From: an uncultured Roseburia sp.
GTDB taxonomy: Bacteria > Bacillota > Clostridia > Lachnospirales > Lachnospiraceae
Direction: 5' to 3'
Assembly: GCA_946002055.1 (NCBI GenBank)
Contig: CAMFYL010000001.1
Span: 1 to 64,000 of the forward strand
DNA: 64,000 bases
The notes below the pieces were generated by a model that saw nothing but the letters and a program-made list of their open reading frames with translations, was not told the DNA's origin and ran no database searches. Positions 20,145 through 29,802 of this stretch are shown here, in pieces (positions within the stretch are counted from its first letter, which is position 1; the number at the start of each line of letters is the position of its first letter). Made by a program: the position numbers and the translations under genes.

Positions 20145-21254
20145 ATGAAAACAAAGAATCATAAAAGAGAAATGACAAAAGAAGAGCGCAAAATGGAAAG
20201 AAAAAGAGTGCTCATGATCATTTCGTTTTTTTTATGGGGGATTTGCTTGCTGATAGCTGGAATTGGAGTGTGGAAGGCGGCAACATCTGCTCCTGATAGT
20301 TCGCAAAACCAATCTAGTGAAAATGATAACAAGAAGAATTCCAATAAAAAAACGAAAACGGAAATGTCAGACACAGGCGACAGTATAGAAACCTGGACAG
20401 TTTGGACCACAGATCAAGTGCGCTTGCGGGCAAAGGCAAACGGTGATGCGGAAGTGCTGGATGTTATTCCGAGGAATACAGAGCTTACTGCGTCTCGGGA
20501 AACCGGAGAGTGGGTAGAGGTCACATATGAGAAACAAGAAGGCTTTGTGAGTAAGGAATATATCACAACGGAGAAACCGGAGGATAAGCTGACGTCTCAG
20601 GTGCAGCGCCCGGCGGGACCCACAGGTGGACATGTCATTTGCATTGACCCGGGACACCAGAGCAGCGGCGATAGCACACCGGAGCCAAACGGACCGGGAT
20701 CTGCCACTATGAAGGCTCGCGTCACCGGGGGAACTTCCGGTAGAACCACAGGAGTTCCTGAATATCAGCTGAATCTGGCTATTGGGTTGCAGCTTCAACA
20801 GGAACTGCAGGCAAGAGGTTACACAGTATACATGACCAGAACATCCCATGATGTGAATATCAGTAACAAGGAGAGGGCGGAATACGCCACTTCTGTAGGG
20901 GCGGAAATTACCGTGCGCCTTCACGCTAATGGTGCGGAGAATACCGGACTGAGCGGTGCTTTGGCGCTATCACCATCCGCAGGTAATCCGTATGTGGCCC
21001 ATTTGGCGAATGCCAGTCAAACCCTTAGTGGGTGTGTGTTAAATGCATATTGCTCAGCCACAGGGATGAATAACCAAGGGGTGCAGGCCAACGATACTAT
21101 GACAGGAATCAACTGGTGTACCATGCCGGTAACGATTTTGGAAATGGGATATATGACAAACCCAAATGACGACTGCAACATGCAGGATAGGGGATTTCAG
21201 TACAATATGGTACAGGGAATTGCCAACGGAATAGACCAATACTTTGGGTATTAA
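20145..21254 (+). CDS. N-acetylmuramoyl-L-alanine amidase with N-terminal TM and SH3b domain
   Basis: SH3b segment (VRLRAKANGDAEVLDVIPRNTEL), Amidase_3 (VICIDPGHQ, YMTRTSH, RLHANGAEN, VTILEMGYMTNPNDD). Confidence 0.9.
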   Translation: MKTKNHKREMTKEERKMERKRVLMIISFFLWGICLLIAGIGVWKAATSAPDSSQNQSSENDNKKNSNKKTKTEMSDTGDSIETWTVWTTDQVRLRAKANGDAEVLDVIPRNTELTASRETGEWVEVTYEKQEGFVSKEYITTEKPEDKLTSQVQRPAGPTGGHVICIDPGHQSSGDSTPEPNGPGSATMKARVTGGTSGRTTGVPEYQLNLAIGLQLQQELQARGYTVYMTRTSHDVNISNKERAEYATSVGAEITVRLHANGAENTGLSGALALSPSAGNPYVAHLANASQTLSGCVLNAYCSATGMNNQGVQANDTMTGINWCTMPVTILEMGYMTNPNDDCNMQDRGFQYNMVQGIANGIDQYFGY

Positions 21255-21258
21255 TGAA

Positions 21259-21291
21259 TCGAGCCATTGGTACCCGCCCCTAATGGCTCGA
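21259..21291. repeat. Intergenic palindrome sharing GAGCCATT/AATGGCTC arms with other copies
   Basis: TCGAGCCATTGGTACCCGCCCCTAATGGCTCGA. Confidence 0.8.
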
Positions 21292-21359
21292 CCTAGCATT
21301 TTAAAAATAAGCGTGCTATACTAGGGTGGATAAGGAAATACAAATTGAGGAGGAGAGCG

Positions 21360-22862
21360 ATGTTACAGGAAAGTATTAAGAAATTAGTTCAGTATGGAAT
21401 TGACACCGGATTGACACCGGAGTGTGAGAGAATCTACACCACAAATCTTTTGTTAGAGGTGATGAAAGAGGATGAATATTTAGATCCGGATTGCGATTTG
21501 TCTCAGATTGTTTTAGAGGATGTACTGGCAGATTTATTAGATGAAGCTGTTGCAAGAGGAATTATTGAGGACAGCATCGTATATCGCGATTTGTTTGACA
21601 CAAAGCTTATGAATTGCTTGATGCCAAGACCGGCACAGGTACAGGAGAAGTTTGCGAAGACTTATGAGCAGTCTCCTCAGGCTGCTACCGATTATTTCTA
21701 CAACCTGAGCCAGAACAGTGATTATATTAGAAGGTATCGCGTGTGCAAGGATAAGAAGTGGACAGTGGATACCAAGTATGGCACCTTAGATATCACAATC
21801 AATTTGTCGAAGCCGGAGAAGGATCCCAAGGCGATTGCAGCAGCGAAGAATGCAAAGCAGTCATCTTATCCTAAGTGCTTGCTCTGTGTAGAGAACGAGG
21901 GATATGCCGGTAGAACAAATCACCCGGCAAGAGAGAATCATCGTATTATTCCACTTACTATGAACGGGACAAAGTGGGGATTCCAGTACTCGCCATATGT
22001 ATACTACAACGAGCATTGTATCGTATTTAATGGCGAACATACACCGATGAAGATTGAGAAGGCAACTTTTGTCAAGTTGTTTGATTTTGTAAAGACGTTC
22101 CCACATTACTTTTTGGGTTCCAATGCAGATCTCCCAATCGTAGGTGGATCTATTCTGAGTCACGACCATTTCCAGGGAGGTCATTATACATTTGCCATGG
22201 AAAAGGCTCCGGTGATTGAGGAGTTTACCGTAGCTGGTTTTGAAGATGTAAAGGCCGGAATTGTAAAATGGCCACTTTCTGTCATCAGACTTTCATGTGT
22301 GGATGAGAAGAGAATTATCGAGCTGGCGGATCATATCTTACAGGTGTGGAGGGGCTATACAGACGAAGACGCATTCATTTTTGCCGAGACGGATGGAGAG
22401 CCACACAACACCATCACGCCAATCGCCAGAAAGCGGGGAGATATGTTTGAATTGGATCTGGCTCTTCGAAATAACATCACGACAGAGGAACATCCACTTG
22501 GCGTTTATCATCCGCACGACAAGTTGCATCATATCAAGAAAGAGAATATTGGCTTGATTGAAGTTATGGGACTTGCTGTATTGCCATCAAGACTGAAAGG
22601 CGAGATGGAAAGCTTAGCGGATGCTATTGTTGGTGGTGCTGATATTCGAAGTGATGAGACTCTTGAAAAGCATGCAGACTGGGTAGATGAATTTATGGCT
22701 GAGTACAAGGCTGCCGGAGTTGCTGTTGATGCATCCAATGTTGAGGAGATATTGCAGCAGGAAGTTGGCAAGGTGTTCTGTCAGGTTCTGGAAGATGCCG
22801 GCGTATTTAAGTGCGACGAGAAAGGTCTGGAAGAGTTCCGCAGATTTATTGCAGCACTCTAA
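21360..22862 (+). CDS. galT: UDP-glucose--hexose-1-phosphate uridylyltransferase
   Basis: NEGYAGRTNHPARENHRIIPLTMNG, SHDHFQGGHYTFAME, Firmicutes-type long GalT; ATG 21360 after GAGGAGAG. Confidence 0.93.
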   Translation: MLQESIKKLVQYGIDTGLTPECERIYTTNLLLEVMKEDEYLDPDCDLSQIVLEDVLADLLDEAVARGIIEDSIVYRDLFDTKLMNCLMPRPAQVQEKFAKTYEQSPQAATDYFYNLSQNSDYIRRYRVCKDKKWTVDTKYGTLDITINLSKPEKDPKAIAAAKNAKQSSYPKCLLCVENEGYAGRTNHPARENHRIIPLTMNGTKWGFQYSPYVYYNEHCIVFNGEHTPMKIEKATFVKLFDFVKTFPHYFLGSNADLPIVGGSILSHDHFQGGHYTFAMEKAPVIEEFTVAGFEDVKAGIVKWPLSVIRLSCVDEKRIIELADHILQVWRGYTDEDAFIFAETDGEPHNTITPIARKRGDMFELDLALRNNITTEEHPLGVYHPHDKLHHIKKENIGLIEVMGLAVLPSRLKGEMESLADAIVGGADIRSDETLEKHADWVDEFMAEYKAAGVAVDASNVEEILQQEVGKVFCQVLEDAGVFKCDEKGLEEFRRFIAAL

Positions 22863-22918
22863 AGAAGACAAGTTCGGGAATTGTAGATTCGTTGGTAATA
22901 AAATATAGAAAAAGAAAA

Positions 22919-22949
22919 GGTTCAGACCGTTATGCGTCTGAACCTTTTT
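22919..22949. terminator. Intrinsic terminator, likely bidirectional
   Basis: GGTTCAGAC-CGTTATGC-GTCTGAACC-TTTTT, preceded by AAAAGAAAA. Confidence 0.85.
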
Positions 22950-23067
22950 AATAGCATCCCAAAGCAAATTTGAAATAACCAACTGCTTTTTCTCTCTTTG
23001 CCACCTGTGCGAAGATGTATCTTTCATATTCTGCTAATGATAATCCATAATGTTCTGATTTCATCAT
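22948..23067 (-). CDS. Small ORF, 39 aa, paralogous to the adjacent 42-aa ORF
   Basis: Manual translation: MMKSEHYGLSLAEYERYIFAQVAKREKAVGYFKFALGCY*; AGGAGGAATGA RBS upstream; below the ORF-track size cut-off. Confidence 0.7.
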   Translation of the reverse strand: MMKSEHYGLSLAEYERYIFAQVAKREKAVGYFKFALGCY

Positions 23068-23111
23068 GTTTCATTCCTCCTTTGTTATTTTGGTTGTATG
23101 CTTGGAGTAAA

Positions 23112-23240
23112 TTAGAATTTACCGAAAGCATACTTGATGAGGGAAACGGCTTCTTTGCCCTGCTCCTTCTGTGCTGCTACATAGCGCTCATAATCTGCTA
23201 CTACACTGTAAATGGAATAAGATAAATTTTCATCGAACAT
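23112..23240 (-). CDS. Small ORF, 42 aa, paralogous to the adjacent 39-aa ORF
   Basis: Manual translation: MFDENLSYSIYSVVADYERYVAAQKEQGKEAVSLIKYAFGKF*; GAGGAGGTAC RBS upstream. Confidence 0.75.
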   Translation of the reverse strand: MFDENLSYSIYSVVADYERYVAAQKEQGKEAVSLIKYAFGKF

Positions 23241-23662
23241 TTTTTGTACCTCCTCTTGTTCTTTACGGGTACATCATATCACCGGATGTCGTGATTGTCA
23301 ACAAAGAAATGATATAAAATTTGTGTAAAATATACAAGAAATGAGAGCTTTTGCAACAGAACAACTAAAAGGAAGGAAAAACGGTGTGGCAAATGTGCAC
23401 AATAAAACAATCATTTATATGTGCATAATAACAATTAAACATAGAATCAGGAGAGGAAACTGAGATGCATGGAGAGAGTTTTTTGGCAGATTTTTATAAA
23501 AGTGAAGTGGAAAATAAATTTTTGCACAAGAACAATGTGAATTTTTTGTTATATATGCTGTGTTGCTGATGTGGAAACTGGATGTTACAATAGAGGAAAC
23601 GACAAAACGCATTCTAGTTTTCTGGTTTTTATTTTTGGAAAAGATGGGAGAAGATATACGAT

Positions 23663-24217
23663 ATGGAGAAAAGAATTGTTGAGGGTGCATTAAGCGTTGT
23701 AGAGAGGCAGGGAATCAAATTCACAATGGATGATTTGGCATCCGAATTGGGAATGAGCAAGAAGACAATTTACACTGTTTTTAGAGATAAGAGTTCTCTA
23801 ATGATTGCAATGGTGGATTATGTTTTTGATATTATTAAGGAAAGTGAAGCTGCAGTATTGCAGGAGAAGAATTTGACACTTCCGCAAAAGTTTCGCAAGA
23901 TACTTGGGGTGATGCCTGAGAGTTACAGCAATTTCGATTTTACGCAGTTCTATGCGCTAGAAGGCAAATATCCAGAGGTTTATGAAAGAGTACGCCAGCG
24001 TTTGGAGAGCGGATGGGAGATGACTCTTAGTTTGATTGAACAGGGAGTTGCAGAAGGCGTTTTTCGAGATGTTGATTATCGCGTATTCCAGTTGGCCTTT
24101 GAAGCAGCTGTTGAGAGGTTTTTGATGGGAGATGAACTGGAACAGACAGGAATTCCTTATATGAAAGCGTTAGATCAACTGGTCAACATTATGGTTGATG
24201 GAATTGTACAAAAGTAA
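23663..24217 (+). CDS. TetR/AcrR family transcriptional regulator
   Basis: RIVEGALSVVERQGIKFTMDDLASELGMSKKTIYTVFRDKSSL. Confidence 0.92.
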   Translation: MEKRIVEGALSVVERQGIKFTMDDLASELGMSKKTIYTVFRDKSSLMIAMVDYVFDIIKESEAAVLQEKNLTLPQKFRKILGVMPESYSNFDFTQFYALEGKYPEVYERVRQRLESGWEMTLSLIEQGVAEGVFRDVDYRVFQLAFEAAVERFLMGDELEQTGIPYMKALDQLVNIMVDGIVQK

Positions 24218-24233
24218 TTTTTTGGAGGATGGT

Positions 24234-26684
24234 ATGAATAAAAGAATCTACCTAATGAAAGAATGGGATTTTTGTGAGACATTTACAGAGGAAATGATTG
24301 CACAGCCTATGGCATGCGAGAATGCCATAAAGGTATCCCTTCCGCATACATGCAAGGAAACGCCGTTTCATTATTTTGATGAACACATTTATCAGATGGT
24401 AAGTTGCTACCAGCGTGTGATTGTTCCGGAGGACTCTTGGAAGAATCAGGTGGTGCTCCTTACATTTGAGGCTGTAGGACATAAAGCAGATGTATACTTG
24501 AATGGTACACATCTTTGCAGTCACGAAAATGGCTATACAGCATTTACCGTTGATTTATCCGGCGCACTTAGATTTGGACAGGAGAACCTTCTTACTGTCA
24601 AAGTAGACTCTAACGAAGATTTGCATCAGCCACCGTTTGGATTTGTTATCGATTATATGACATATGGTGGAATTTACAGAGATGTATACCTTGATATCAA
24701 AAATCCAATTTATATGGAAGATGTTTTCTTGAAACCTTTCTTCCAGCAGAGTATTTCTACTCAGGGCAAGAGTCCGGAAGAAATTGCGAATATGCTTGTC
24801 ACAGGTGTGCTTTCTACAGAAATTACGTATTCGCCGGAGGCTTGCGAGGCCATGGCGTCCGGAAAACTTGGTGTACGCCAGTACATTGATGGCCTTGCTG
24901 TTGTGGAATCCCCTCAGGCAAGCACATCTTTTTCAGCGATTGTCAAGGATGTGAAACCTTGGGATGTGGAAAGCCCGGTGGTATATGATGTGACAACCCA
25001 GATATTGTATGAGGACGAAGTTGTGGACGAGAAAACAGTATCCATTGGGTTTAGAGAGGCAATCTTCAAAAAAGATGGTTTCTATTTAAATGGTAGAAAG
25101 TTAAAGATACGAGGTTTGAATCGCCACCAGAGTTATGCTTATGTGGGATATGCAATGCCGGAATCTATGCAGCGCTTTGATGCCAAGATTTTGAAGAGAG
25201 AGTTGGCACTCAATGCTGTTCGTACTTCTCACTACCCTCAGTCCCATTACTTTATTGACGAGTGTGATCGTCAGGGTCTTTTGGTTTTCACGGAGATACC
25301 GGGATGGCAGCATATTGGCGACGAGGAATGGCAGGATAAGGCTGTGGAAAATGTCAAAGAGATGGTGATGCAGTATCGCAATCATCCATCTATCATTCTT
25401 TGGGGAGTTCGCATTAACGAGTCTCTGGACAATGATGCCTTCTATGAAAGGACCAATGCAATGGCCCATAAATTGGATGACACCAGAGCCACCGGTGGTG
25501 TGCGTTGCATTAAGAAGAGCAATCTTTTAGAGGATGTATATACATATAATGACTTTGTTCACAGCGGTGATAATCCGGGCTGTGAGCCAAAGGAAAAGGT
25601 TACCTCTGATGTGGAGAAGGGCTATTTGATTTCTGAGTACAACGGCCATATGTATCCCACCAAAGCCTTTGATTGGGAAGAACACCGAAGAGAGCATCTG
25701 ATCCGTCATGCCAACGTTTTGGACGCAGTGGCAGGCCAGGAGGATATTGCAGGAAGCTTTGGCTGGTGTATGTTTGACTACAATACCCATAAGGACTTTG
25801 GTAGTGGAGATCGTATCTGCTATCACGGTGTTATGGATATGTTTCGTAATCCTAAGTTCGCCGCTTCTGTTTATGCAGCCCAGGGACAGGAAGAGCCGGT
25901 GCTTGAACTTAGTTCAACCATGGATATTGGTGAGCATCCGGCTTGTAATCGAGGTGCTACTTATCTTGTTTCCAATGCAGACAGCGTTCGTATGTACAAG
26001 AACAATATTCTGATTAAGGAATATACACAGGAAGATTCTGCTTATAAGAATTTGGCACATGGACCAATACTTCTTGATGACTACATCGGTGATGCAATGC
26101 TCAAGGGAGAAGGATATGGTAAGAGACAGGGTGAACTTGTCAAGTATTGCATGAATTCCGTTGCTACCAATGGTATGAAGGTGACACCTAAGTTGGTGTG
26201 GACAGCGCTTCAGTTGGTGCTCATTTATCATATGAATCCAAATGATGCAGTTCCGCTTTACAACAAATATGTTGGTGATTGGGGTGGACAGTCTAAGCAG
26301 TATCGTTTCGATGCAGTAAAGGATGGTAAGGTTGTCCGTTCTATTATAAAAGATGCGATGACAGAGGCACACTTAGAAGTCTCTTCCAGTCATACACAGT
26401 TAGTGGAAAATATCACATACGATGTGGCAGAAATCCGTATCAAGGCTACAGACGAATATGGCAACCAGCTTATGTATATGCAAGAGCCGGTGGAAGTGTC
26501 TGTGGAAGGTCCAATTGAAGTTGTAGGACCAACTGCATCGCCACTTCGAGGTGGTATGACAGGTATTTATGTGAAGTCTACAGGAACTCCAGGCGAAGCG
26601 AAGGTAACACTTCGATGCGCAGGTATGGAACCTGTTGCAATTAATATGCAGGTAATCTGCAATGAAATGAGGGAGGAAGTATAA
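24234..26684 (+). CDS. Glycoside hydrolase family 2 (beta-galactosidase/beta-glucuronidase-like)
   Basis: GH2 jelly-roll, RGLNRHQSYAYVGYAMPESMQRFD, NAVRTSHYPQSHYFIDECDRQGLLVFTEIPGW, HPSIILWGVRINES; ATG 24234 after TTGGAGGATG. Confidence 0.92.
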   Translation: MNKRIYLMKEWDFCETFTEEMIAQPMACENAIKVSLPHTCKETPFHYFDEHIYQMVSCYQRVIVPEDSWKNQVVLLTFEAVGHKADVYLNGTHLCSHENGYTAFTVDLSGALRFGQENLLTVKVDSNEDLHQPPFGFVIDYMTYGGIYRDVYLDIKNPIYMEDVFLKPFFQQSISTQGKSPEEIANMLVTGVLSTEITYSPEACEAMASGKLGVRQYIDGLAVVESPQASTSFSAIVKDVKPWDVESPVVYDVTTQILYEDEVVDEKTVSIGFREAIFKKDGFYLNGRKLKIRGLNRHQSYAYVGYAMPESMQRFDAKILKRELALNAVRTSHYPQSHYFIDECDRQGLLVFTEIPGWQHIGDEEWQDKAVENVKEMVMQYRNHPSIILWGVRINESLDNDAFYERTNAMAHKLDDTRATGGVRCIKKSNLLEDVYTYNDFVHSGDNPGCEPKEKVTSDVEKGYLISEYNGHMYPTKAFDWEEHRREHLIRHANVLDAVAGQEDIAGSFGWCMFDYNTHKDFGSGDRICYHGVMDMFRNPKFAASVYAAQGQEEPVLELSSTMDIGEHPACNRGATYLVSNADSVRMYKNNILIKEYTQEDSAYKNLAHGPILLDDYIGDAMLKGEGYGKRQGELVKYCMNSVATNGMKVTPKLVWTALQLVLIYHMNPNDAVPLYNKYVGDWGGQSKQYRFDAVKDGKVVRSIIKDAMTEAHLEVSSSHTQLVENITYDVAEIRIKATDEYGNQLMYMQEPVEVSVEGPIEVVGPTASPLRGGMTGIYVKSTGTPGEAKVTLRCAGMEPVAINMQVICNEMREEV

Positions 26685-28154
26685 ATGGTTGACAAGTCCA
26701 AAGTGATTTTTGGTAACGAGATGAGCGACAAGGTATACAAGAAGGCTGTAAAGTCTAAGAAAAAGTATGCTAAGAAGTTCGGAGATGATTCTAATGTGGA
26801 TTATCCTGTATACATTCAGAAGAATGAACATATTGGAGATTCTCTTGGAGTATATGACATTCTCTTAAAAGAGGGTGAAGGTTCTGAGGAATTCGATCAT
26901 GAGAAGGGTATTATCGTGGGAAATATCCGAATGGGGTTTGGTCACTATCGTATTTCTATGGCTATGGCATCTGCGGCAAAGGCTATGGGATACACACCAT
27001 ATTGGATGGATTTGAACGGATATCCACAGACCACATGTACCAAGGTTATCAGCGCACAGAACGATTTGTATTCGCTGGGGTCGCGTTTATCAAAGAATGC
27101 ACTTTTCAATAAGCTTGTTTGGGAGCCAATGAACTACGAAGGTTTCCGTGCTTTGTCTTACAATGCATCTGATCAGAAGAATGCAGAGCTTATGGCTCCT
27201 GTATATCGCAACGTTCCGAAGGATATTCCTGTGATTGGAACACATGTATGGCCGGCACAGGCAGCAATCCATGCGGGAATGAAGAACGTGGTCAATGCAA
27301 TTCCGGATAACTGGCCAATGGCCCTTCATTTCTCAGAGGGAAGTGTTCACACCATCCAGTGTAAAAATGCTTACATGGGATACCGTATCTGTAACGGTAT
27401 GAACAAGGATAAGGTTTGTAAGGAAATGCCAAACGACGCATTGATTTACACAGGCCACTACATCGATCACGAGCTTGTTTCTAATATCGAGGCAGACTGT
27501 GATGCAAGAATGGCTAGAAAAGCCAATGGTAAGCCAATGAGATTCTTGCTTACTATCGGTGGCGCAGGTGCACAGAGAGAAATCTTTGCTGCAATCATCA
27601 AGTATCTGCTTCCAATGATTAAGGAAAATAAAGCAGCTTTGTATGTCAACATTGGTGACTATAAGGTAGTTTGGGATTATCTCTTAAATGAAATTCCGGA
27701 GATGAAGTCTGTATCTACAGAACATTTTGATGAGTTTGATAAGACTACTAAGTTTGCTGAAGAGGCAATCACAGGTGATGTAACCGGCATTCATGGGTTC
27801 TATCATGGCAATATCTTTGAAGCAGTTTACTGTACAAATCTTTTGATGAGAAGCTGCGATGTGCTTGTTACAAAGCCTAGTGAATTAGCATTCTATCCGG
27901 TGCCAAAGCTTTTCATCAAGCGTGTAGGAAAGCATGAGATGTGGGGAGCAATTCATGCTGCAGAAATGGGAGACGGAACCTTAGAGTGCCGTGATATTCC
28001 ACACACACTGCAGATGATTGATTTGTTTATGAAGGACGATCAGTTGCTTGGAGAGATGTGTGACAGTATTAAGTTGAACAAGTCCATCGGTTTATACGAT
28101 GGTGCTTATAAAGTGGTAGAAATTGCCATGGGATTAAAAGATAAAAACAAATAA
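26685..28154 (+). CDS. Uncharacterised GT-B-fold-like protein (MurG/MGDG-synthase-like motifs)
   Basis: GNIRMGFGHYRISMAMASAAKAMGYTPYWMD (GxGHxxxA-like), LTIGGAGAQREIFAAIIKYLLP, SCDVLVTKPSELAFYPVPKLFIKRVGKHE (donor-site-like). Confidence 0.6.
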   Translation: MVDKSKVIFGNEMSDKVYKKAVKSKKKYAKKFGDDSNVDYPVYIQKNEHIGDSLGVYDILLKEGEGSEEFDHEKGIIVGNIRMGFGHYRISMAMASAAKAMGYTPYWMDLNGYPQTTCTKVISAQNDLYSLGSRLSKNALFNKLVWEPMNYEGFRALSYNASDQKNAELMAPVYRNVPKDIPVIGTHVWPAQAAIHAGMKNVVNAIPDNWPMALHFSEGSVHTIQCKNAYMGYRICNGMNKDKVCKEMPNDALIYTGHYIDHELVSNIEADCDARMARKANGKPMRFLLTIGGAGAQREIFAAIIKYLLPMIKENKAALYVNIGDYKVVWDYLLNEIPEMKSVSTEHFDEFDKTTKFAEEAITGDVTGIHGFYHGNIFEAVYCTNLLMRSCDVLVTKPSELAFYPVPKLFIKRVGKHEMWGAIHAAEMGDGTLECRDIPHTLQMIDLFMKDDQLLGEMCDSIKLNKSIGLYDGAYKVVEIAMGLKDKNK

Positions 28155-28179
28155 GAGGGGTTTTTAGGAGGAAACAAGA

Positions 28180-29580
28180 ATGGAAACAAAGAAAAAGCTT
28201 TCGGGCAGAGAGAAGTTCGCCTATGGTCTTGGTGCTGTTGGAAAGGATATGGTTTACATGTTCTCAGCATCATACATCCTGTACTACTATCAGGATATCT
28301 TGGGCGTAAGTGCTATTGCAATGGGTATTATCTTGATGGCTGCTCGTGTGTTTGATGCATTTAACGATCCTATCATGGGTGTTTTGGTTGCTAAGACTAA
28401 GACAAAATGGGGTAAATTTAGACCTTGGTTGTTTATTGGTACGCTTATGAATGCAGTTGTGCTGTACTTAATGTTTGCTGCACCACCTTCATTAAACGGT
28501 AGTGGTTTGGTAGCATATGCTGCTGTAACATATATCCTTTGGGGTGTTACATACACAATGATGGATATTCCTTACTGGTCAATGATCCCTGCTTTCACAG
28601 AGAGTGGTAAGGAAAGAGAAGGACTTTCAGCATTGGCTCGTTCTTGCGCCGGTGTTGGTTCTGCTATCATTTCTATCATTACTGTTATGACTGTAGCTGC
28701 TCTTGGTAATGCCTTTGGTTCAGGCTCTGATGATGAACTTACAGGCTTTAAGTTTTTTGGACTTGGCGTAGCAGTTCTTTTCATAGTATTTATCACAGTA
28801 ACATGTGCTGTTGTAAAAGAGAAGTCTACTGTTGAGATGGAGTCTGTATCTGTAGGAGATATGTTCAAGGCTTTGATTGCAAACGATCAGGCTATGACAA
28901 TCGTTGTGGCTATTGTTATGATTAACACAGCACTTTACATTACACAGAACCTGTTGATATATTTCTTTAAGTATGATTTCAGCCCAGAAGCTTGGCAGGG
29001 AAATTACACTTTGTTTAACACATGTGGAGGTGGATTCCAGATTTTAGCTATGATGCTTATGTTCCCACTTCTTCGTAAGTTTATGAACACTATGAAGATT
29101 TTTACAACAAGTTTTGTAATGGCTCTGGTTGGTTATGTTATCATCCTTATTATTTCAGCAAGTGGAACAAGCAATGTGTACATTCTTTTGATTCCTGCAT
29201 TTCTTATTATGTCAGCTATCGGTATGTTGAATGTAGTAATTACAATCTTCCTTGCAAATACAGTAGATTACGGTGAGTTGAAGAATGGCCGTAGAGACGA
29301 GTCAGTTATCTTCTCAATGCAGACATTCGTTGTTAAGTTGGCATCAGGTATCTCTGCTTTGATTGCGTCTGTTGTACTTACTGTATTCCACATCCAGAAG
29401 GATGAAGAGGGTGTTCTTTCAACCCTTGATGCTGGACAGCGTTTAGGTCTTCGTGGTTGTATGACAATCATTCCAATTGTTGTTCTTATCATTGGATACA
29501 TCGTTTACAAGAAAAACTATGTATTGACAGACGAGAAGTTGGAAGAGATTACAGAGGAATTGAACAGCAAGAGAGCATAA
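28180..29580 (+). CDS. Glycoside-pentoside-hexuronide:cation symporter (MelB-like MFS)
   Basis: REKFAYGLGAVGKDMVYMFSASYILYYYQDILGV, FDAFNDPIMGVLVAKTKTKWGKFRPWLFIG. Confidence 0.93.
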   Translation: METKKKLSGREKFAYGLGAVGKDMVYMFSASYILYYYQDILGVSAIAMGIILMAARVFDAFNDPIMGVLVAKTKTKWGKFRPWLFIGTLMNAVVLYLMFAAPPSLNGSGLVAYAAVTYILWGVTYTMMDIPYWSMIPAFTESGKEREGLSALARSCAGVGSAIISIITVMTVAALGNAFGSGSDDELTGFKFFGLGVAVLFIVFITVTCAVVKEKSTVEMESVSVGDMFKALIANDQAMTIVVAIVMINTALYITQNLLIYFFKYDFSPEAWQGNYTLFNTCGGGFQILAMMLMFPLLRKFMNTMKIFTTSFVMALVGYVIILIISASGTSNVYILLIPAFLIMSAIGMLNVVITIFLANTVDYGELKNGRRDESVIFSMQTFVVKLASGISALIASVVLTVFHIQKDEEGVLSTLDAGQRLGLRGCMTIIPIVVLIIGYIVYKKNYVLTDEKLEEITEELNSKRA

Positions 29581-29600
29581 TTGTTTTGTAGTATGCATAT

Positions 29601-29634
29601 AAGGTCGGGGTCTTTTGACCCCGGCCTTTTTTGT
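29601..29634 (+). terminator. Intrinsic terminator after the symporter gene
   Basis: AAGGTCGGGGTC-TTTT-GACCCCGGCCTTTTTT. Confidence 0.9.
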
Positions 29635-29640
29635 GCCATG

Positions 29641-29691
29641 GAGCCATTAGGGACAGTCACTAACGGCACCCAGGTCTGTCCCTAATGGCTC
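29641..29691. repeat. Intergenic palindrome of the GAGCCATTAGGGACAG family
   Basis: GAGCCATTAGGGACAG (29641-29656) and its perfect reverse complement CTGTCCCTAATGGCTC (29676-29691). Confidence 0.88.
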
Positions 29692-29802
29692 GAACAAGTC
29701 ATCATAAAACCCATAAATATTATATCGAAATTTCTTTATTTCTAGCGCTAGACAAGGTATAATGGGAATGGATTATTTTAACATTAATACGGGGGAAAAG
29801 AC

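Noticed and set aside
23463-23569. 34-aa plus-strand ORF (MHGESFLADFYKSEVENKFLHKNNVNFLLYMLCC) upstream of the TetR gene
   Set aside because: Weak RBS, no paralogue in the window and AT-rich context; could be chance.
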